A stretch of DNA of 64,000 bases from NCBI GenBank assembly GCA_026874595.1, contig CM049319.1, positions 21,253,601 through 21,317,600 of the forward strand, read 5' to 3'. How positions within the stretch are numbered: position 1 is the first letter of the stretch; each line of letters opens with the position of its first letter. A model generated the notes under the pieces. That model worked only from the letters and a program-made list of their open reading frames with translations, ran no database searches and was not told the DNA's origin. Both the position numbers and the translations under genes were made by a program. This document shows, piece by piece, positions 1-11,701 of this stretch. Source of the DNA: Sipunculus nudus (lineage: Eukaryota > Annelida > Sipuncula > Golfingiida > Sipunculidae).

Positions 1-713
1 CGATGAATCACCGCTCGGTTCATTCAAGCGTGACGTCTGCTGAACGTTTTCTTGATGAGCCTAATCGGTTATAATACAGGTAGGTAGGTATCCCAGGTAA
101 AAAATAGGCCAATAATATTTACTCAGCAACACAGCTATACCACGTATACTCCTCTATACACAATGCACGTTTGCTTGCTCTCAGATTCATGTCACGAATG
201 TCCTTCAGGCATGTCACATAGTGAGGACCAGCATTTTTTTGACAAGCCTTATCCCAGCCTTCTAATATGTATCGACAAATGAAGTGTGCTTGCTCAATGG
301 TTAATCATACCAGCTTCTCTTTGGGGAACATATCTTAGATTTACAGGTACATGAGGACTGCCCAAGAATCACTTAAAATACTGCACGATCTTTCTTGAAC
401 GAAATATCGGTACATATTATTTCTTTAACCTAGTCACAAGAGAGTGATGCCTCAATGTTTGCTGCATGGGTTTGATATTAATTCGTGTATACTGTTCAGG
501 TCACACGACAAATGAAACATGGCACCAATATACGAAGCAGGGACTAAACAGAAATAATAATATACATCTTCATACCTTAATAAAACACTGCGCTCTCCAT
601 TGTCGCTGCAAGGCGGACCACCGCCAAAGCCAATAAATATACATGTATAATATAATATAAACAAACACCCATTGCATATGACCGCCACTTGGCCTATGCG
701 GACGGACCACGTG

Positions 714-733
714 ATATATATATATATATATAT
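714..733. repeat. (AT)10 microsatellite
   Basis: Ten uninterrupted AT dinucleotides between GTG and TTGTTACC. A simple repeat with no sign of function. Confidence 0.9.
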
Positions 734-783
734 TGTTACCAGGACAATCTGTCAAAGCCCGTGTAGACACATGAATTAAATAT

Positions 784-1023
784 CTTTATATGAACAATGA
801 AATGTTACACATCTGCAGTGTTTTACAGTATGTAGAAAGATTTAATGGCTTATTTCGAACGACAAACAAACTTTTCGAATTAATTAAATTATTTCAATTT
901 CTCCTTTATATGAACAATGAAATGTTACACATCTGCAGTGTTTTATAGTATGTAGAAAGATTAAATGGCTTATTTCGAACGACAAACAAACTTTTCGAAT
1001 TAATCAAATTATTTCATTTTCCC
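784..1023. repeat. Two-copy 120-bp tandem duplication
   Basis: The unit starting CTTTATATGAACAATG at 784 recurs at 904 with only a few substitutions, for example TTTTACAG versus TTTTATAG and ATTTAATGG versus ATTAAATGG. The copies abut head to tail, so this is a local tandem duplication. It carries no reading frame of note. Confidence 0.9.
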
Positions 1024-1094
1024 CTTTTTTGTCGTTTATCTTGAAATTAATCTCTCATGAAGTGGTTCACTATATCAAGTCTGCATGTTTCGGA

Positions 1095-1380
1095 TAACGG
1101 ATATAAAGGAAACACTGCATTCTGCAAACATAAATAAATCATGTGAACGTATATGGGTAAAAGACATTGCATTCAACAAAAGTATATAAAACAGATAAAA
1201 AATAATGGATAAAGGAAAGACTGCTCCCAACAAAAGTATCTAAAACACATAAACGATAATCGAGAAAGGAAACACTGTATTCAACAAACGTATGTCACGT
1301 AAACGATAATGGATAATGGAAACTCCGCATTAAACAAATGCATATGAAACACATACACGGGTAAAATAAAACACTATATT
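1095..1380. repeat. Degenerate ~53-bp tandem repeat
   Basis: A loose motif (GGAAACACTGCATTC, then CAACAAA-GTAT, then AAACACAT and GATAATGGATAA) recurs about every 50-60 bp, near 1105, 1160, 1213, 1265, 1315 and 1367. Units differ by many substitutions and small indels. It looks like an old decayed minisatellite that begins soon after the 120-bp duplication. Confidence 0.65.
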
Positions 1381-2749
1381 ATTATGATGGAATCACTCTA
1401 ATATAAGCGAGTCAGTTGCATACAGGCTTGTGCACTAGGCTCACATATGAACCACGTGCTGCCGCAATAGTTCACGTACTTATATATGCACGAGCCATTG
1501 AGTCATTAATCAGATAATGAAACGCCCTACTTACCAATACCATTTTTAACATACGAATCGTGATCACGTGACTACAAAAAAGCCTGCTGAGTCATTCTCT
1601 GTACCTTTTTTGAGCACCTGTTGTCACGATACTAATTTCTGGTGTTTTCAAATAAAGACACTCAGCTGGCGAGTGTCACGAATTATGTCACTGCAATGCC
1701 ACGGTCATGGTTAAAGTGGATCGACCATGAAGCATTCCACACAGGGCTCTATAATAGTCTTTCAGCCGTACCCTTCTTTCCAGTAAACACGCATATGGAA
1801 TGGCCCATGATGCGCGCTTGAAAAGACTGAAATATATCCCGGCCGGAGGCGAGCCAGGGCTTACAACACATATCTGATTTTGTGTAATATAATATTTTTT
1901 TTAGCTATCATAGTATAATTTTTCATTATAAACATTTTTCAATAAATTCTCAATGGAAGGAACATGGAAGGAACAGCATATATTGCAATAAAGAATTTTA
2001 CAGTTAATCTCCAGTTGGTGTTTTACAACTTTTTGAACTCTTTACAATGATCTGACAAATCAAGTGTTTACCTGCCTAAGTATATATAACCATCTTTAGG
2101 TAGGCTGGTAAGCTGCAATTCAGGCTGGTTTTTTTTTGTATGTGACCAATGACCTTGACTACCGTAAGTGGGGCCGATATATTGTAAAATCTAGACTGGT
2201 TTCTCATATTTTTAAATAATTTCGTTTCTTAAACATTATGTAAGACAGGTGATAATTTTCCTTGTTGAAAATAAGGCCCATTAATCTTTTACTTTATATT
2301 ACTATTACTCCCTCTAAATGTAACTTATAAATATTTTCATGGCAAAAAACAGCTGGACAGGATGAAACAGCCTATAGAAAATCATAGTTGTTTAATATTA
2401 TTAATTTCATTTTATAATTTGCACCGATTCTTTGGTCATGGTTATCGGTGAAAATAAGATTTGGTCATAATTTTGGCTATACATTGCATTTATTTGACCT
2501 TTGACCTTGTTCCCTTTCAATAATTATAATAAAAAAAAATATTTTAATGACATGTATTGTACCAGGCTGAGAACCTACCAAGAGTAACACCTCATGCAGG
2601 AACCTAAACCAGGCAAACGTTTTGGGATAGAATCATCAGGAACATCAGAAAAGTTTGGGTAAACAAGTCAACAACGGCTGCATTTGCCTAATAAAGGCTT
2701 ATCTAAATAATATGATGATTTCTATGATGATTTCCATGTTTTTAAACTC

Positions 2750-3005
2750 ATAATCTCAGTGATTCCACCTTTATAATTGTATATGTTTATATTTGTGTTA
2801 TATTTAGCAATCTGTTTTAAATATGTGTATGTTTAGATCATTATTTGAAACATTTTATTTATTTTTATGACTGTTTTAATATGAGAATGTAATGTATATC
2901 TCTTTGTAAATGTAAATATCTCTGTGATATTCCCAGGACCCGATCGAAATACAGCTGGACATGCTGAATGGGCCATCCTGGTAAAATATATGTATAAATA
3001 AATAC
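2750..3005 (+). mobile_element. Possible 3' tail of a non-LTR retrotransposon
   Basis: The stretch ends in a short A-rich tail (GTATAAATAAATACA, about 2990-3005) preceded by AATGGGCCATCCTGG. That arrangement recalls LINE 3' untranslated tails. No coding remnant or target duplication was found, and the 5' limit is arbitrary. This is an inference from style only; ordinary AT-rich DNA is the alternative. Confidence 0.22.
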
Positions 3006-3885
3006 ATTAGAATTCCTAATAGGACATTATAAAGTTTCCGGGGATCGATTACTAATTCATGTGTCTCAGACTCATTTCTCTGTGACTTGTATTAGTAGCA
3101 GGTTCATGGCAGATTTGTGATGATACCAAAAATAAGATAAATGTGTTGTGTTTTTTTCTCATTATTCCTTCCAAAGTTGGCGAGAGGTATTATGTTTTAC
3201 CCTTGGTATGTCTGTGTGCAATTTCCCACCAAAAATTCTGAACAGATATTGCTGAAACTTTTAGAGGGTTAGAATAACACCCACGCTACAATCCATAACG
3301 TTCTGGATGGAATCTGATCAATTTCATGATTTTTAATAAAGACCTCCTTCCTATTGTGACAAACGACTTATTTTTTTCCCCTGTCGAAGCCCAGAGCTAT
3401 ATTGTTATGGAGCCAACCAGTGGAGACAGACGTTTATTGTGTTTCTGTGTAGTTTGATTTGGATTTCGGCGGAGGTTTTAGTCACTGACTGATTTCTTGT
3501 TTATCTGCTAGTATCATGTGACGATTGTTCATTGCGGGATCATGCACATGACTTAAACGAACGTGAGAAACAGGTGCCACAAACATGTTGCCTGGATATG
3601 CGGTCTTCCGTGTCGGTCAAGTTTTCTCAGGATCGTGACAGCCACACAATAGTTGTACTGGGTGTATTGCCTTTCTCCTCACACGAGATCTCGTCTTGAC
3701 TTCCGTACAGGATCAACGTTTATTGAGACCACGATAGATCCCTACACGGAACTACAGCGGGTTTGACCTGGATTGCTGGGGAAACCACTGTATACAATCA
3801 TGGCGGACTACATGCACCTGGACGTCACCTGTTTTGAAGATAATAACTCGTAATAATAATAACTCGAACAAAATCAACTGTATTA

Positions 3886-4227
3886 GGCCAAAAAATAAAA
3901 GGTATGGTTCTCAGGCACCGCCCGCATCAACTTTAAACCCCCGCATCAAACATTTTTATTTTGATTTTCCAAAGTAAGTTACCAATTTTGAACTACAGCC
4001 GCTCGGACATTTCTTTCAAGAAGATAAAATCATACACTTTCCTTTGTTATGTAGTACTTTTACTTGTTTAGCAAAATAAATATGTTATTATCATGCTTTT
4101 CCCTTGTCATTTGACATTTTTATCGAAACAAACAAAAAAATTAAAAATAAAAAAAAAACGCCCGCCCGCAATGATTTCTGAAAAAAAAGTGCCTGAGAAC
4201 CATACCTTTTTTTTTTTTATTTTGGCC
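3886..4227. mobile_element. MITE-like element with ~33-39 bp terminal inverted repeats
   Basis: The left arm 3886-3918 (starts GGCCAAAAAATAAAAGG, ends GTTCTCAGGCAC) is the inverse of the right arm 4189-4227. They differ mainly in the length of the A/T run. Just inside both arms lie CCGCCCGC-type motifs. The ~270-bp interior is AT-rich and non-coding. The flanks are TTA on the left and TTG on the right, so a target duplication is unclear. GGCC ends with a TTA-like flank would suit a PIF/Harbinger-derived element, but that assignment is a guess. Confidence 0.65.
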
Positions 4228-5594
4228 TTGTAATAAATTCTGACTCGTGTGAATATTTAGTTTCCTATTAATGACAAGGATAATTGTGGTTATAGTATAT
4301 GTTTTCACTGCATTTCACAAGAAAACTTAGCCCTGCCTGGGCTTGAGTGTATGCGTTTACTTATAAAATGATAAAAATTAAACGTGATTCCATGTACCGA
4401 TAGACTTAACTTAGTGCCAGCCCTTATCACTAAAGCCCTGTAAAGTCCGTTGGGTGAATCCCTGATATTTGCATGTAAAGGCGTCATGCGGCTTTTTTGA
4501 GGACCTGGCGATTCCCCCGCATTCGCATATCAGGCCGTCACGCCTCATGTGAATGAAATCGTTGCAATGAAAACGCCAACAGCGGTCCTACAGCTCGACC
4601 CGCTTGGTAACATTCGCACTGAATTCATGTATTCAGGTATTCCCCACATTGACCTTCGTGTCCTATGATATATCTCTGCTGAAAGAATATTACGGTCCAT
4701 GGGCCAAATGTAAGTGCATATTGTAGACACCATCGCAGCAATTTCGTAACGACAGTTCCAGTAAAATTACCTCTGCCGAGGTGACAGGAACAGCTGGCAG
4801 CATTTGTGTGTACCCGTGTATTAACTGCCAAATTGCCACTCGCGAATCGTGACCGTCTCAGTCAGCCGGAACATTTTGACTGCGCTCTTCGCGTGTCCAC
4901 CTAAATATCTCGCGCTGATTGGCTGAGCCAGAGTATGTTAGGCCTACATAACGTTCAAACAGGCCCACTTTCAAGAGTGAAGGTCCGATAAACGTTAACA
5001 CTGAGGCTGAGGGTTATATAGTGTTTTAGTCTCGCCGAACTCAACATAAGCGACGGCCTAAGATTATTAAGAGTGATTAAATGGGAATATTAGTAGCAAA
5101 CTGGAAGCCCGGAATAAGCGATAACTAAATGAACCATGCTGGTTTAGAAAAAGATTCTGGGAAAGACCACGGCTGACGTGACTTGAAAAGACCTTAGTTC
5201 AGCGAGGCGGTGATGTATGGCTCTCGTCCCATAATGACCGGAGTTTACCAGTCGATGATTAGTCGGCCACAGAGCCGTACTTTAGTTATATAATTTGCCG
5301 CGAGGTGGGAGTACCTGTTCCTAGCTTTGCGACACAGCACAGAAGATTCTGTTAGTAAGAGGAATTATGTTTTAACCATTACATCGACTGGGCCAATCTA
5401 AAGAAATCTCGGAATAGAAAATAATATATTCATTTTTTATATGCATTTCTTTTAATTAAGATTTTCCCATTTTAATGGTTGTTTTATATACATCTGCATT
5501 ATGTACATCTGCAAAAATCCAATCCGGTTTCTCGGACAGGGGTTAACACACGAATATCCTGGCTTCAACCAGGGTCGGTGTACCAAACCTTCTT

Positions 5595-5720
5595 AGCCCT
5601 CGGTGTGTAATCACACCAATTACTTGGTCATATCACCGAGGATCCCCGAAAGGCCCACTCGTCTGTGAGCGAAAACATATCCTTTTCTTATATCCTGGAT
5701 CCACCCCTGGATAGTATCAG
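5595..5720. other. Cluster of short hairpins
   Basis: Several short inverted repeats crowd together: GGTGTG-TAAT-CACACC at 5602-5617, CTCGGTG at 5600-5606 pairing with CACCGAG at 5634-5640, and TATCC/GGATA arms near 5690-5710. The stretch is more GC-rich than its surroundings. It could be part of a decayed tRNA-derived SINE or another structured repeat. I see no convincing A or B box. Confidence 0.25.
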
Positions 5721-6025
5721 CATAATTTTGCAGTCTATATATAAAGGAAAAAATGTTCAACGTCTAATAGACATCGATCTACTATTATTAATTTAATACA
5801 TTACTATGGTATATTTTAAGTAAGAAATATGTAGTAAACAACAAACGTCACTTCTTCTTAGTTCTTGACATATTTTTCTGGACAATGTACTTGATGTCAT
5901 TGACACTACTTAACACTTTGCACAAAACAACTGAAGCTTAATAGGCAGAAAATGTGAATTCATGAAGACAAATATGTACCTGGTTCACGATAGTCCTTTA
6001 CACTACCCCTGTCAACCTGGGTTTG

Positions 6026-6043
6026 TTTTTTTTTTTTTTTTTT
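6026..6043. repeat. Poly-T tract (18 nt)
   Basis: An uninterrupted run of 18 T on the + strand. On the - strand it could be the A-tail of a short retroposed insert, but no body is recognisable beside it. Confidence 0.8.
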
Positions 6044-6463
6044 GGCGATTATTTTTCTTCTAGTCAAGAACGCCAAAACTTTTTGTCTTAAGAACAGAAC
6101 GAGGAAAATGTAAAATCAACTATAACAGAAAAATAATAACCTACACTTGTCATTTTCCTGTATACAATTTAAACTATCTTACGAGAGACTTCTGTATTTT
6201 GTAGCGACATCTCGCAACCTATCTGTGAAATCTCAGGCAAGAGTAATGACGTCACAATAGATGTGACGTACAACAGAGTCTCCCACATTCACGGGACCAA
6301 TAAACAAGAACTGCCGACCCCCGTTCACAGCTGGACATGTATTCTTCTCGTGCACGCGATCCATTGTTACATCACATTATTTCATATCCATATCCAAGGA
6401 TGATAAACAATGGCCACTTGTTAGGGACTTCATGAACCATGGATATATATGAGACCTGTAAAC

Positions 6464-6468
6464 CAGGC
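6464..6468 (+). repeat. Target-site duplication, left (CAGGC)
   Basis: The five bases CAGGC directly before the first LTR recur directly after the fourth LTR (27796-27800). Five bases is usual for BEL/Pao insertions. The DNA beside each inner LTR is element sequence, so this is the only target duplication. Confidence 0.9.
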
Positions 6469-7760
6469 TGTTACTGCCCTGACAAGGGCCATTAATATCG
6501 AAGGTTGTTGTAATTTTAGAATTGATAGATAAGTTTAAGTAGATTTGTGTTAGCATAGGTTTTGCGGTGTTTGTGGTATTTGATTAATGCACATATGTGT
6601 CATCTGAATTTAGTGTCATTTTAAGCAATTAGTTCACGACCTCTGTTGGAAACCCATAATTATATGTATTACATTTAATTCATGCAGTGACCTTGTGTAG
6701 GCTATACCAGTTATTTAAATTTCCTTTATTCAGACGGAGCACCAGGCTTTATGTGCTGTTTATTGTTTGAGCTAACCAGCCGGGTGGTAATTTATCATGC
6801 TGTGGCTGGTGTCCAGCCGTACCGACAGCTCACCAGCTTGTACAGAGCTTCACAGGGTCAAGGATACAAAATTGTCACTGATCTCAGCGCGTGGGACAGG
6901 GGAGCTCTCGATAGCCCCGTGTTGTGTTACTATTCCCAGGCCGCCTGGGTATTTTTAGGTATATGCCCCGAGACAAGGGGGGAGTCAGTTGACATCAAGT
7001 GTTAGTTCAAGTCACTTTACTGTTGTGTACATGTTAAGATTTTAAGTCACCGTTACGTCACCCTAGTCAAAGACTCAATGTCACCATAATGTGTGGGTCA
7101 AGTCAATAATAGCGCACAAGTCTGTGAGTATTTCATTTTTTATACATGTCATTTAAATTCAGTATGGTTTATTCAAATAAAACAGGACATAGTGTAAGGG
7201 GGTGGTAATCTTGCCCAGTGTATTTTCTTGGCTGTCAGATCAGGTCAAGCCGTTGCTTCCTTTGATGTTAAACTTTCATGTTGTAACTGTTTATAATTTT
7301 GTGTCATGTTGACAGGATGCCTGTGAGAATTTGTCAGGTTATATAGTAATACAATGTTGCCATTTTGATAATTTATGAAGTGAGTCTCATACAGTGTTGA
7401 GGTAACTTGTTTATGGATGGTTATGATACAAAATACAACTTGAGTATGAACTAAATTCAGTGAATTATGGGTTCTTATAAATGTTTATTCAGTCAGTTTC
7501 AAGTTTCAATTTGTTTCCTGATAATGATTTATCCTTTATTGGTAATTCAATTCATGTGAACGTTGCTTATGAGTTGACAAATCATTTTGTTTTTATTATA
7601 CATCGACATTTATGTTATTATCTTATTTGTTATTTGTTCACCATGATCATGATCATAACCATGACCATTTATGAAGTGACATGCGTGTAATAGCAGTGCA
7701 GTAAAATGATATACGTCTACAAGTTGTTATGTCTGTGTTATTAAAGACCCGCGCGTTACA
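6469..7760 (+). repeat. LTR 1 (outer 5' LTR)
   Basis: 1292 bp, TG...CA ends. It carries an AATAAA at 7176-7181 that may serve polyadenylation, and a CCCAGG-CCG-CCTGGG hairpin at 6935-6949 found in all four LTRs. Private changes include an extra T in the run near 6953-6957, ATACAACTT near 7433 where the others read ATCCAACTT, and GTTATTTGTTCACC near 7627-7642 where the others read GTTGTAGATTCACC. At 6491, 6583 and 6894 it has A, A and G, shared only with LTR 4. Confidence 0.97.
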
Positions 7761-7778
7761 GTGAATAGACTTAGCAAA
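7761..7778 (+). other. Very short leader between LTR 1 and the gag ATG
   Basis: Only 18 bp separate the LTR end from the first in-frame ATG. No clear tRNA primer-binding site starting TGG lies directly at the LTR edge. The first TGG is inside the ATG context at 7780. Either the primer site overlaps the start of gag, or it has been lost or is non-canonical. The same arrangement is present after LTR 2 and LTR 3. Confidence 0.6.
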
Positions 7779-8450
7779 ATGGAACATCTTAAGACTACCC
7801 GACATCAGAAAAAGGCAGCTATTACTCGCCACCTCGGGACATTGCGTCGCCTTGTTGCTGAGGAAGAAATTGATGAGGTTCAGTCTAAATTGCGGCAGCT
7901 TCGTGTATCATTCTCTGAATCTGAAGCCTCGCATGACTGTTATAGAAATGCGTTAGACGATTTATATGAGATTGATGAGTGTGAACAGTGGTTCCAGGAT
8001 GTCGAAAATAGCTATACCTGTGCGTTAAAGGAAGCAAAAACTTGGCTGAAGTCTGCGCTTTAAGGCCCCACGGTTGAGCGAGATGTCGCAGTAAATGGTG
8101 TTGTTGATGAAAAGCCTGTCGCGAGTCAGCAAGATTTAGGCGACCTGCTGAGTATCCCGAAGGTAGAGATTGACACATTTGACGGTAATCCCATTGAATA
8201 TCAAACCTTTATTGCCATATTTGATGAGACCGTGGACAGTAAATTTGTTGATAGCCAGTTAAAGCTAACCAGATTGTTGCAATATACGACTGGGCAAGCT
8301 AAAATGTCTATAAGGAATTGTGCTCTGATTGGAGGCGAGGCTGGGTATAAACAGGCGCGGGAGATCCTTAGGAACCGTTTTGGAGACTCCCACCTGGTGT
8401 CGCAAAGGATTATAACAGACCTCAAGTGTGGCTCATGTAAAGGCTCATGA
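7779..8450 (+). pseudogene. gag: BEL/Pao gag N-terminal part, DUF1759-like (copy 1)
   Basis: Structural protein of the retroelement particle, broken. The first ATG after the LTR opens a basic, helical segment of ~94 codons that ends at TAA 8061-8063. The same frame then continues to 8450 and contains the DUF1759-like core, with KVEIDTFDGNPIEYQTF followed by a conserved RNRFGD. A frame break near 8425-8430 separates it from the rest of gag in the next frame. Both breaks are shared by all three copies. Private to this copy are CGGCAGCTTCG near 7892 (CTGCAGCATCG in the others) and a G near 8327 (GCTCTGATT; A in the others). The family is clear; whether any product was made is unlikely. Confidence 0.9.
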
Positions 8451-9915
8451 ACTGCAACAGCTCGCGGATAAGCTTACCATGGCATTAACAGCTCTGGAAA
8501 AACTTGGAAAATATTCAGAGCTTGATACACAGCAAAGTATCATAGACATAGTGCAGCGGTGTCAACCATATATCCGTAACCGTTGGAGAAAACAGGCTTT
8601 GACTACAAAGAAGGACAAAGACGCGTATCCTACATTTAAAGATTTTGTTGAGTTTGTGAAAATGATCGCATTAAAAGCCTGTGATCCCGTGTATGGGACT
8701 GAAACAGTGAGATCCAGGGATAACCCAAAGAGCGCCATCAGCAATGCAGTGACAAGCTGGCCGTCTGTGAATTCCTCAGTGACTTCAGGACTACAGAATC
8801 CTCAGCATGCATCATCAGGGGAGCCCAGACAATCGCGTCCTTGTGTGGTATGTAGTCAAAATCATAGACTGTTTCATTGTGACTCTCTCAAAGCCATGCA
8901 GCCTGTAGATCGGTTGCAGATTGCTAAAAGAAACAGATTGTGTTACAATTGTTTGTTGGCAGGTCATAGTACCCGTGAATGTAGAAAAAGATCAGTTTGT
9001 ACGGAGCCAGGTTGTGGTAGAAAGCATACAAAATTTATTCACGTTGAAGGTGAAAACGGTAGGCAGGCTTCTCATGAAAATGTTAGTGATGAGACTGGAA
9101 GTAATAATCAGGTCAGTGTGAGTAGTAATGCAAGTGTCAACACTGTTAATACCAGTGTCTACTTACCACTAGTTCCGGTGATAGTCAATGGTCAAACTGA
9201 AGCCTACGCTCTGTTAGACACTGGATCTACTAACACATTTGTCAGTCAGCGACTAGTGAGTCAGCTGAAGCTGAAGGGCACCGCAGCAAACTACGAAATG
9301 AATACCCTAAACAACAGTTCGAAAGCATGCTCAAAGATTGTGTCTTTCAATTTAAAATCAGTGGATGGGAATTAAGCTACAGAAATGAAAAATGTACTAG
9401 TGGTACCAAGCATCCCAGCGAGGTATCCTGCCCACGTGATAAACCTACAGAGATATCCTCACTTGTGCGGTCTGCCAATACGACAGGTAAATAGCGACAT
9501 ACAGGCAGACATCCTTATTGGTATGGATAACGCATTTGCCTTGATGCCTCTTGGAGTAAAGAGTGCCCCTAACGACAGAAATCAGCCTTATGCCATTCGA
9601 ACCTTGTTTGGTTGGTCTCTCAGTGGATCTATTAATGGTCAGGTGTCTCAGGTAGTTAATTCAAATTTTGTGGACCTCAACCAACAGATAGAGAAGCTAT
9701 GGAGTACAGAGTCGGTTGATGAAGATGCAAGGTTCTTGATCTATGGCACGATGATATCCGTCATGAGGAAGGTCACTATGTTTTGCCGATACCATGGAGA
9801 GATGGGACACCGAAATTACCCAACAAAAGGTACGCTGCCACAGTTAGGCTTAACAGTCTTCAGAATAAGCTTCGTAAGACCAGGATGGCTGAAGTTTACC
9901 AAGAGAACCTTATGA
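8428..9915 (+). pseudogene. gag-pr: Gag zinc knuckles and aspartic protease (copy 1)
   Basis: The frame starting near 8428 carries the gag C-terminal region. It has a first Cys/His cluster (CVVCSQNHRLFHC), then a CX2CX4HX4C knuckle at 8941-8982, and a third Cys/His group ending KHTKFIH. The knuckles bind nucleic acid. The retropepsin-like domain (DUF1758 type) follows, with its catalytic Asp in LLDTGSTNTF (DTG codons 9217-9225), and would process the polyprotein. A TAA at 9373-9375 interrupts the protease. It is private to this copy, since the others have CAA. The frame reopens to 9915, but it already leaves the RT frame at the shared break near 9735-9745. Several other substitutions in this half are also private. 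Confidence 0.9.
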
Positions 9916-10562
9916 AAATGGTCACAGCTGGATATGCTGAGGCTGTTCCAGAGTCAGAATTGTCCGGCAAAGATGGATAAGTATGGTACCTCCCTCACCA
10001 CGCGGTCATTTCTGAAGCAAAACCTGGGAAGGTCCGTGTGGTATATGACTGCGCAGCAAAACAAGACGGTGTAAGTTTGAACAACCAGTGCTATCAAGGT
10101 CCAGACCTGAATAACAAGCTTATACATGTATTGCTTCGGTTCCGACAGTACAAGTATGCCATTACAGCAGACGTAGAGGCCATGTACCACCAATTGAAGA
10201 TCCCTCTAAAAGACAGGAATGCTCTTCGGTTCCTATGGAGAGAGGGGAATTCTCTTGTGGAATATAGGATGACATCACATTTGTTTGGGGGCGTTTGGTG
10301 CGCTAGTGGTAGCACCTTTGCCTTACGCAAGACCATCGAAGATACACCTACCAGTGACCTTGTGAAGGATACTATTCGTAATGCCTTCTATGTGGATGAC
10401 ATGCTGACATCGGTCAAGTCAGCACATGATACCAGTGAAATCATGACAGGTGTGAGACAAGCTCTCAAGTTTGGTGGTTTCAACTCGACAAAGTTTATTG
10501 TGAATGACACGCAATTACTGCAGAGCATACAAAGCAAAGACAGAGCCAAAGAGGTAAAAAAA
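9735..10562 (+). pseudogene. rt: Reverse transcriptase (copy 1)
   Basis: RNA-dependent DNA polymerase segment. After the shared frame break near 9735-9745, the frame runs through LPIPWRDG and is cut by a shared TAA at 9978-9980. It then carries the palm motifs: ADVEAMYHQ with the first metal-binding Asp at 10170-10172, FGGVWCASGS, and FYVDDMLTS with the YVDD active site near 10385-10411. A run of A at 10556-10562 has 7 A here against 8 in the other two copies, shifting the frame at the domain's end, so this copy alone loses continuity with RNase H. Assignment to the BEL/Pao clade rests on gene order and the DUF1759-like gag as well as these motifs. Confidence 0.92.
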
Positions 10563-11701
10563 TTACCCCGGAAATGCACAGCAAAGCACTTGGCATTCGA
10601 TGGGATGTCACTGCTGATGCTTTCTATTACGTGGGCAAATATTCGGAGCCAGAGAATGATGTTACAAAGAGACGGATGCTGAGCCAGCTCTCTTCGATGT
10701 ACGATCCACTTGGTTTGGTCTCTCCCATGATGCTTCGGGGCAAAATCTTTTTCCAGGAAGCAGCCCGTCTCAGATTGTCATGTGATGAACCAGTTAAAGA
10801 TGATCTGGCTCAAAGATGGTCAAGTTTGCTTATCTCGCTGTCAGATATTCCTCACCTAAAATTTCCCAGATGTGTTATCCCGGAGGAATTTGCCAATGGC
10901 GCAGTGGAATTGCACCATTTCTGTGACGCGAGTGAAGTCGGATATGGAGCTTGTACCTATGTCCGGGTTGTAAATCAACGGGGAAGAGTTCATGTGGCTT
11001 TACTTGCTAGCAAGGCGAGATAGGCTCCGATCAAATGCATGACCATTCCTAGGTTAGAGCTTTCAGCTGCTGTAGTTGCAGCAAAGTTGGATTGCATGAT
11101 CAGAAGGGAGCTCGACACACCCCTCCTGAAGTCAACGTTCTGGACAGATAGCCAAATTGTGCTTGCGTATATCCGGAACGATTCGAAGAGGTTCAAAGTG
11201 TTTGTTGCTAATAGGGTGTCAGTTATCAGAGATCTAAGTTTTCCTGACCAGTGGCGACATGTCAATGGCCAGGAAAATCCTGCAGATATCTTGTCCCGTG
11301 GGTGTGACGTCAAGAGTTTTCCGCAGATGTGGTTCACAGGCCCTCGGCTGCTGTCTGAGTACAAGAGTTCATGGCCTATCATACCACCCATTGAGAAAGA
11401 CATACCAGCAACTGATCCGGAAGTCAAACGAGATTTTTCTCCTACAGAGGATGTAGCATGTACGTTTGTCAACAATGCCCTCATGGTTGATTGCAGAGGC
11501 AGTCAACATCCAATGGAAGCCTTGATGAGTTATTACTCTGATTATTACAAGCTGAAGAAAGCAATATGCTGGATACTACGAGTCAAGCAGTATCTCAGGG
11601 GTAATAAGTCAGTCACAGGAAGTCACATATCAGTCACCGAGATGATTCATGCTCGGAACCTAGTTGTCAAACATGTCCAGGATCAAGCCTGCCATGAGGA
11701 A
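10563..11701 (+). pseudogene. rh: RNase H and Pao-type connecting domain (copy 1)
   Basis: Degrades the RNA strand of the RNA-DNA hybrid during reverse transcription. The four acidic positions of a retroelement RNase H can be followed: FCDASEVGYG (near 10920-10950), IPRLELSAAV (near 11045), FWTDSQIVLAYI (near 11150) and NPADILSRG (near 11277). The stretch before it (RRMLSQLSSMYDPLGLVSP) is the usual Pao-family connector after the RT. A TAG at 11021-11023, shared by all copies, splits the domain between the first and second acidic residues. From 10634 onward this copy is almost identical to copy 2. Confidence 0.88.

Larger units (their letters stand above)
1..6463. other. Left flank, AT-rich non-coding DNA
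   Basis: No reading frame here resembles a known protein, and the longest open frames are short and of biased composition. Apart from the repeats listed separately, I see nothing identifiable in 1-713, 1381-2749, 3006-3885, 4228-5594 and 5721-6025. A perfect TGACCT-T-TGACCT direct repeat (nuclear-receptor DR1 type) sits at 2495-2507. A gene exon too short or too diverged to recognise by eye could be missed. Confidence 0.6.

Noticed and set aside
5595-5720. tRNA gene or tRNA-derived SINE
   Set aside because: Hairpins are present but no cloverleaf and no A/B box pair could be laid out.
6751-7005. 84-codon frame inside LTR 1 as a possible accessory gene
   Set aside because: The frame is broken or shortened in the other LTRs and overlaps regulatory LTR sequence; no motif was recognised.
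10990-11484. 164-codon antisense frame opposite RNase H, kept in all three copies
   Set aside because: It is the shadow of the constrained sense frame, and it is kept because the copies are near-identical duplicates. It has no recognisable domain.
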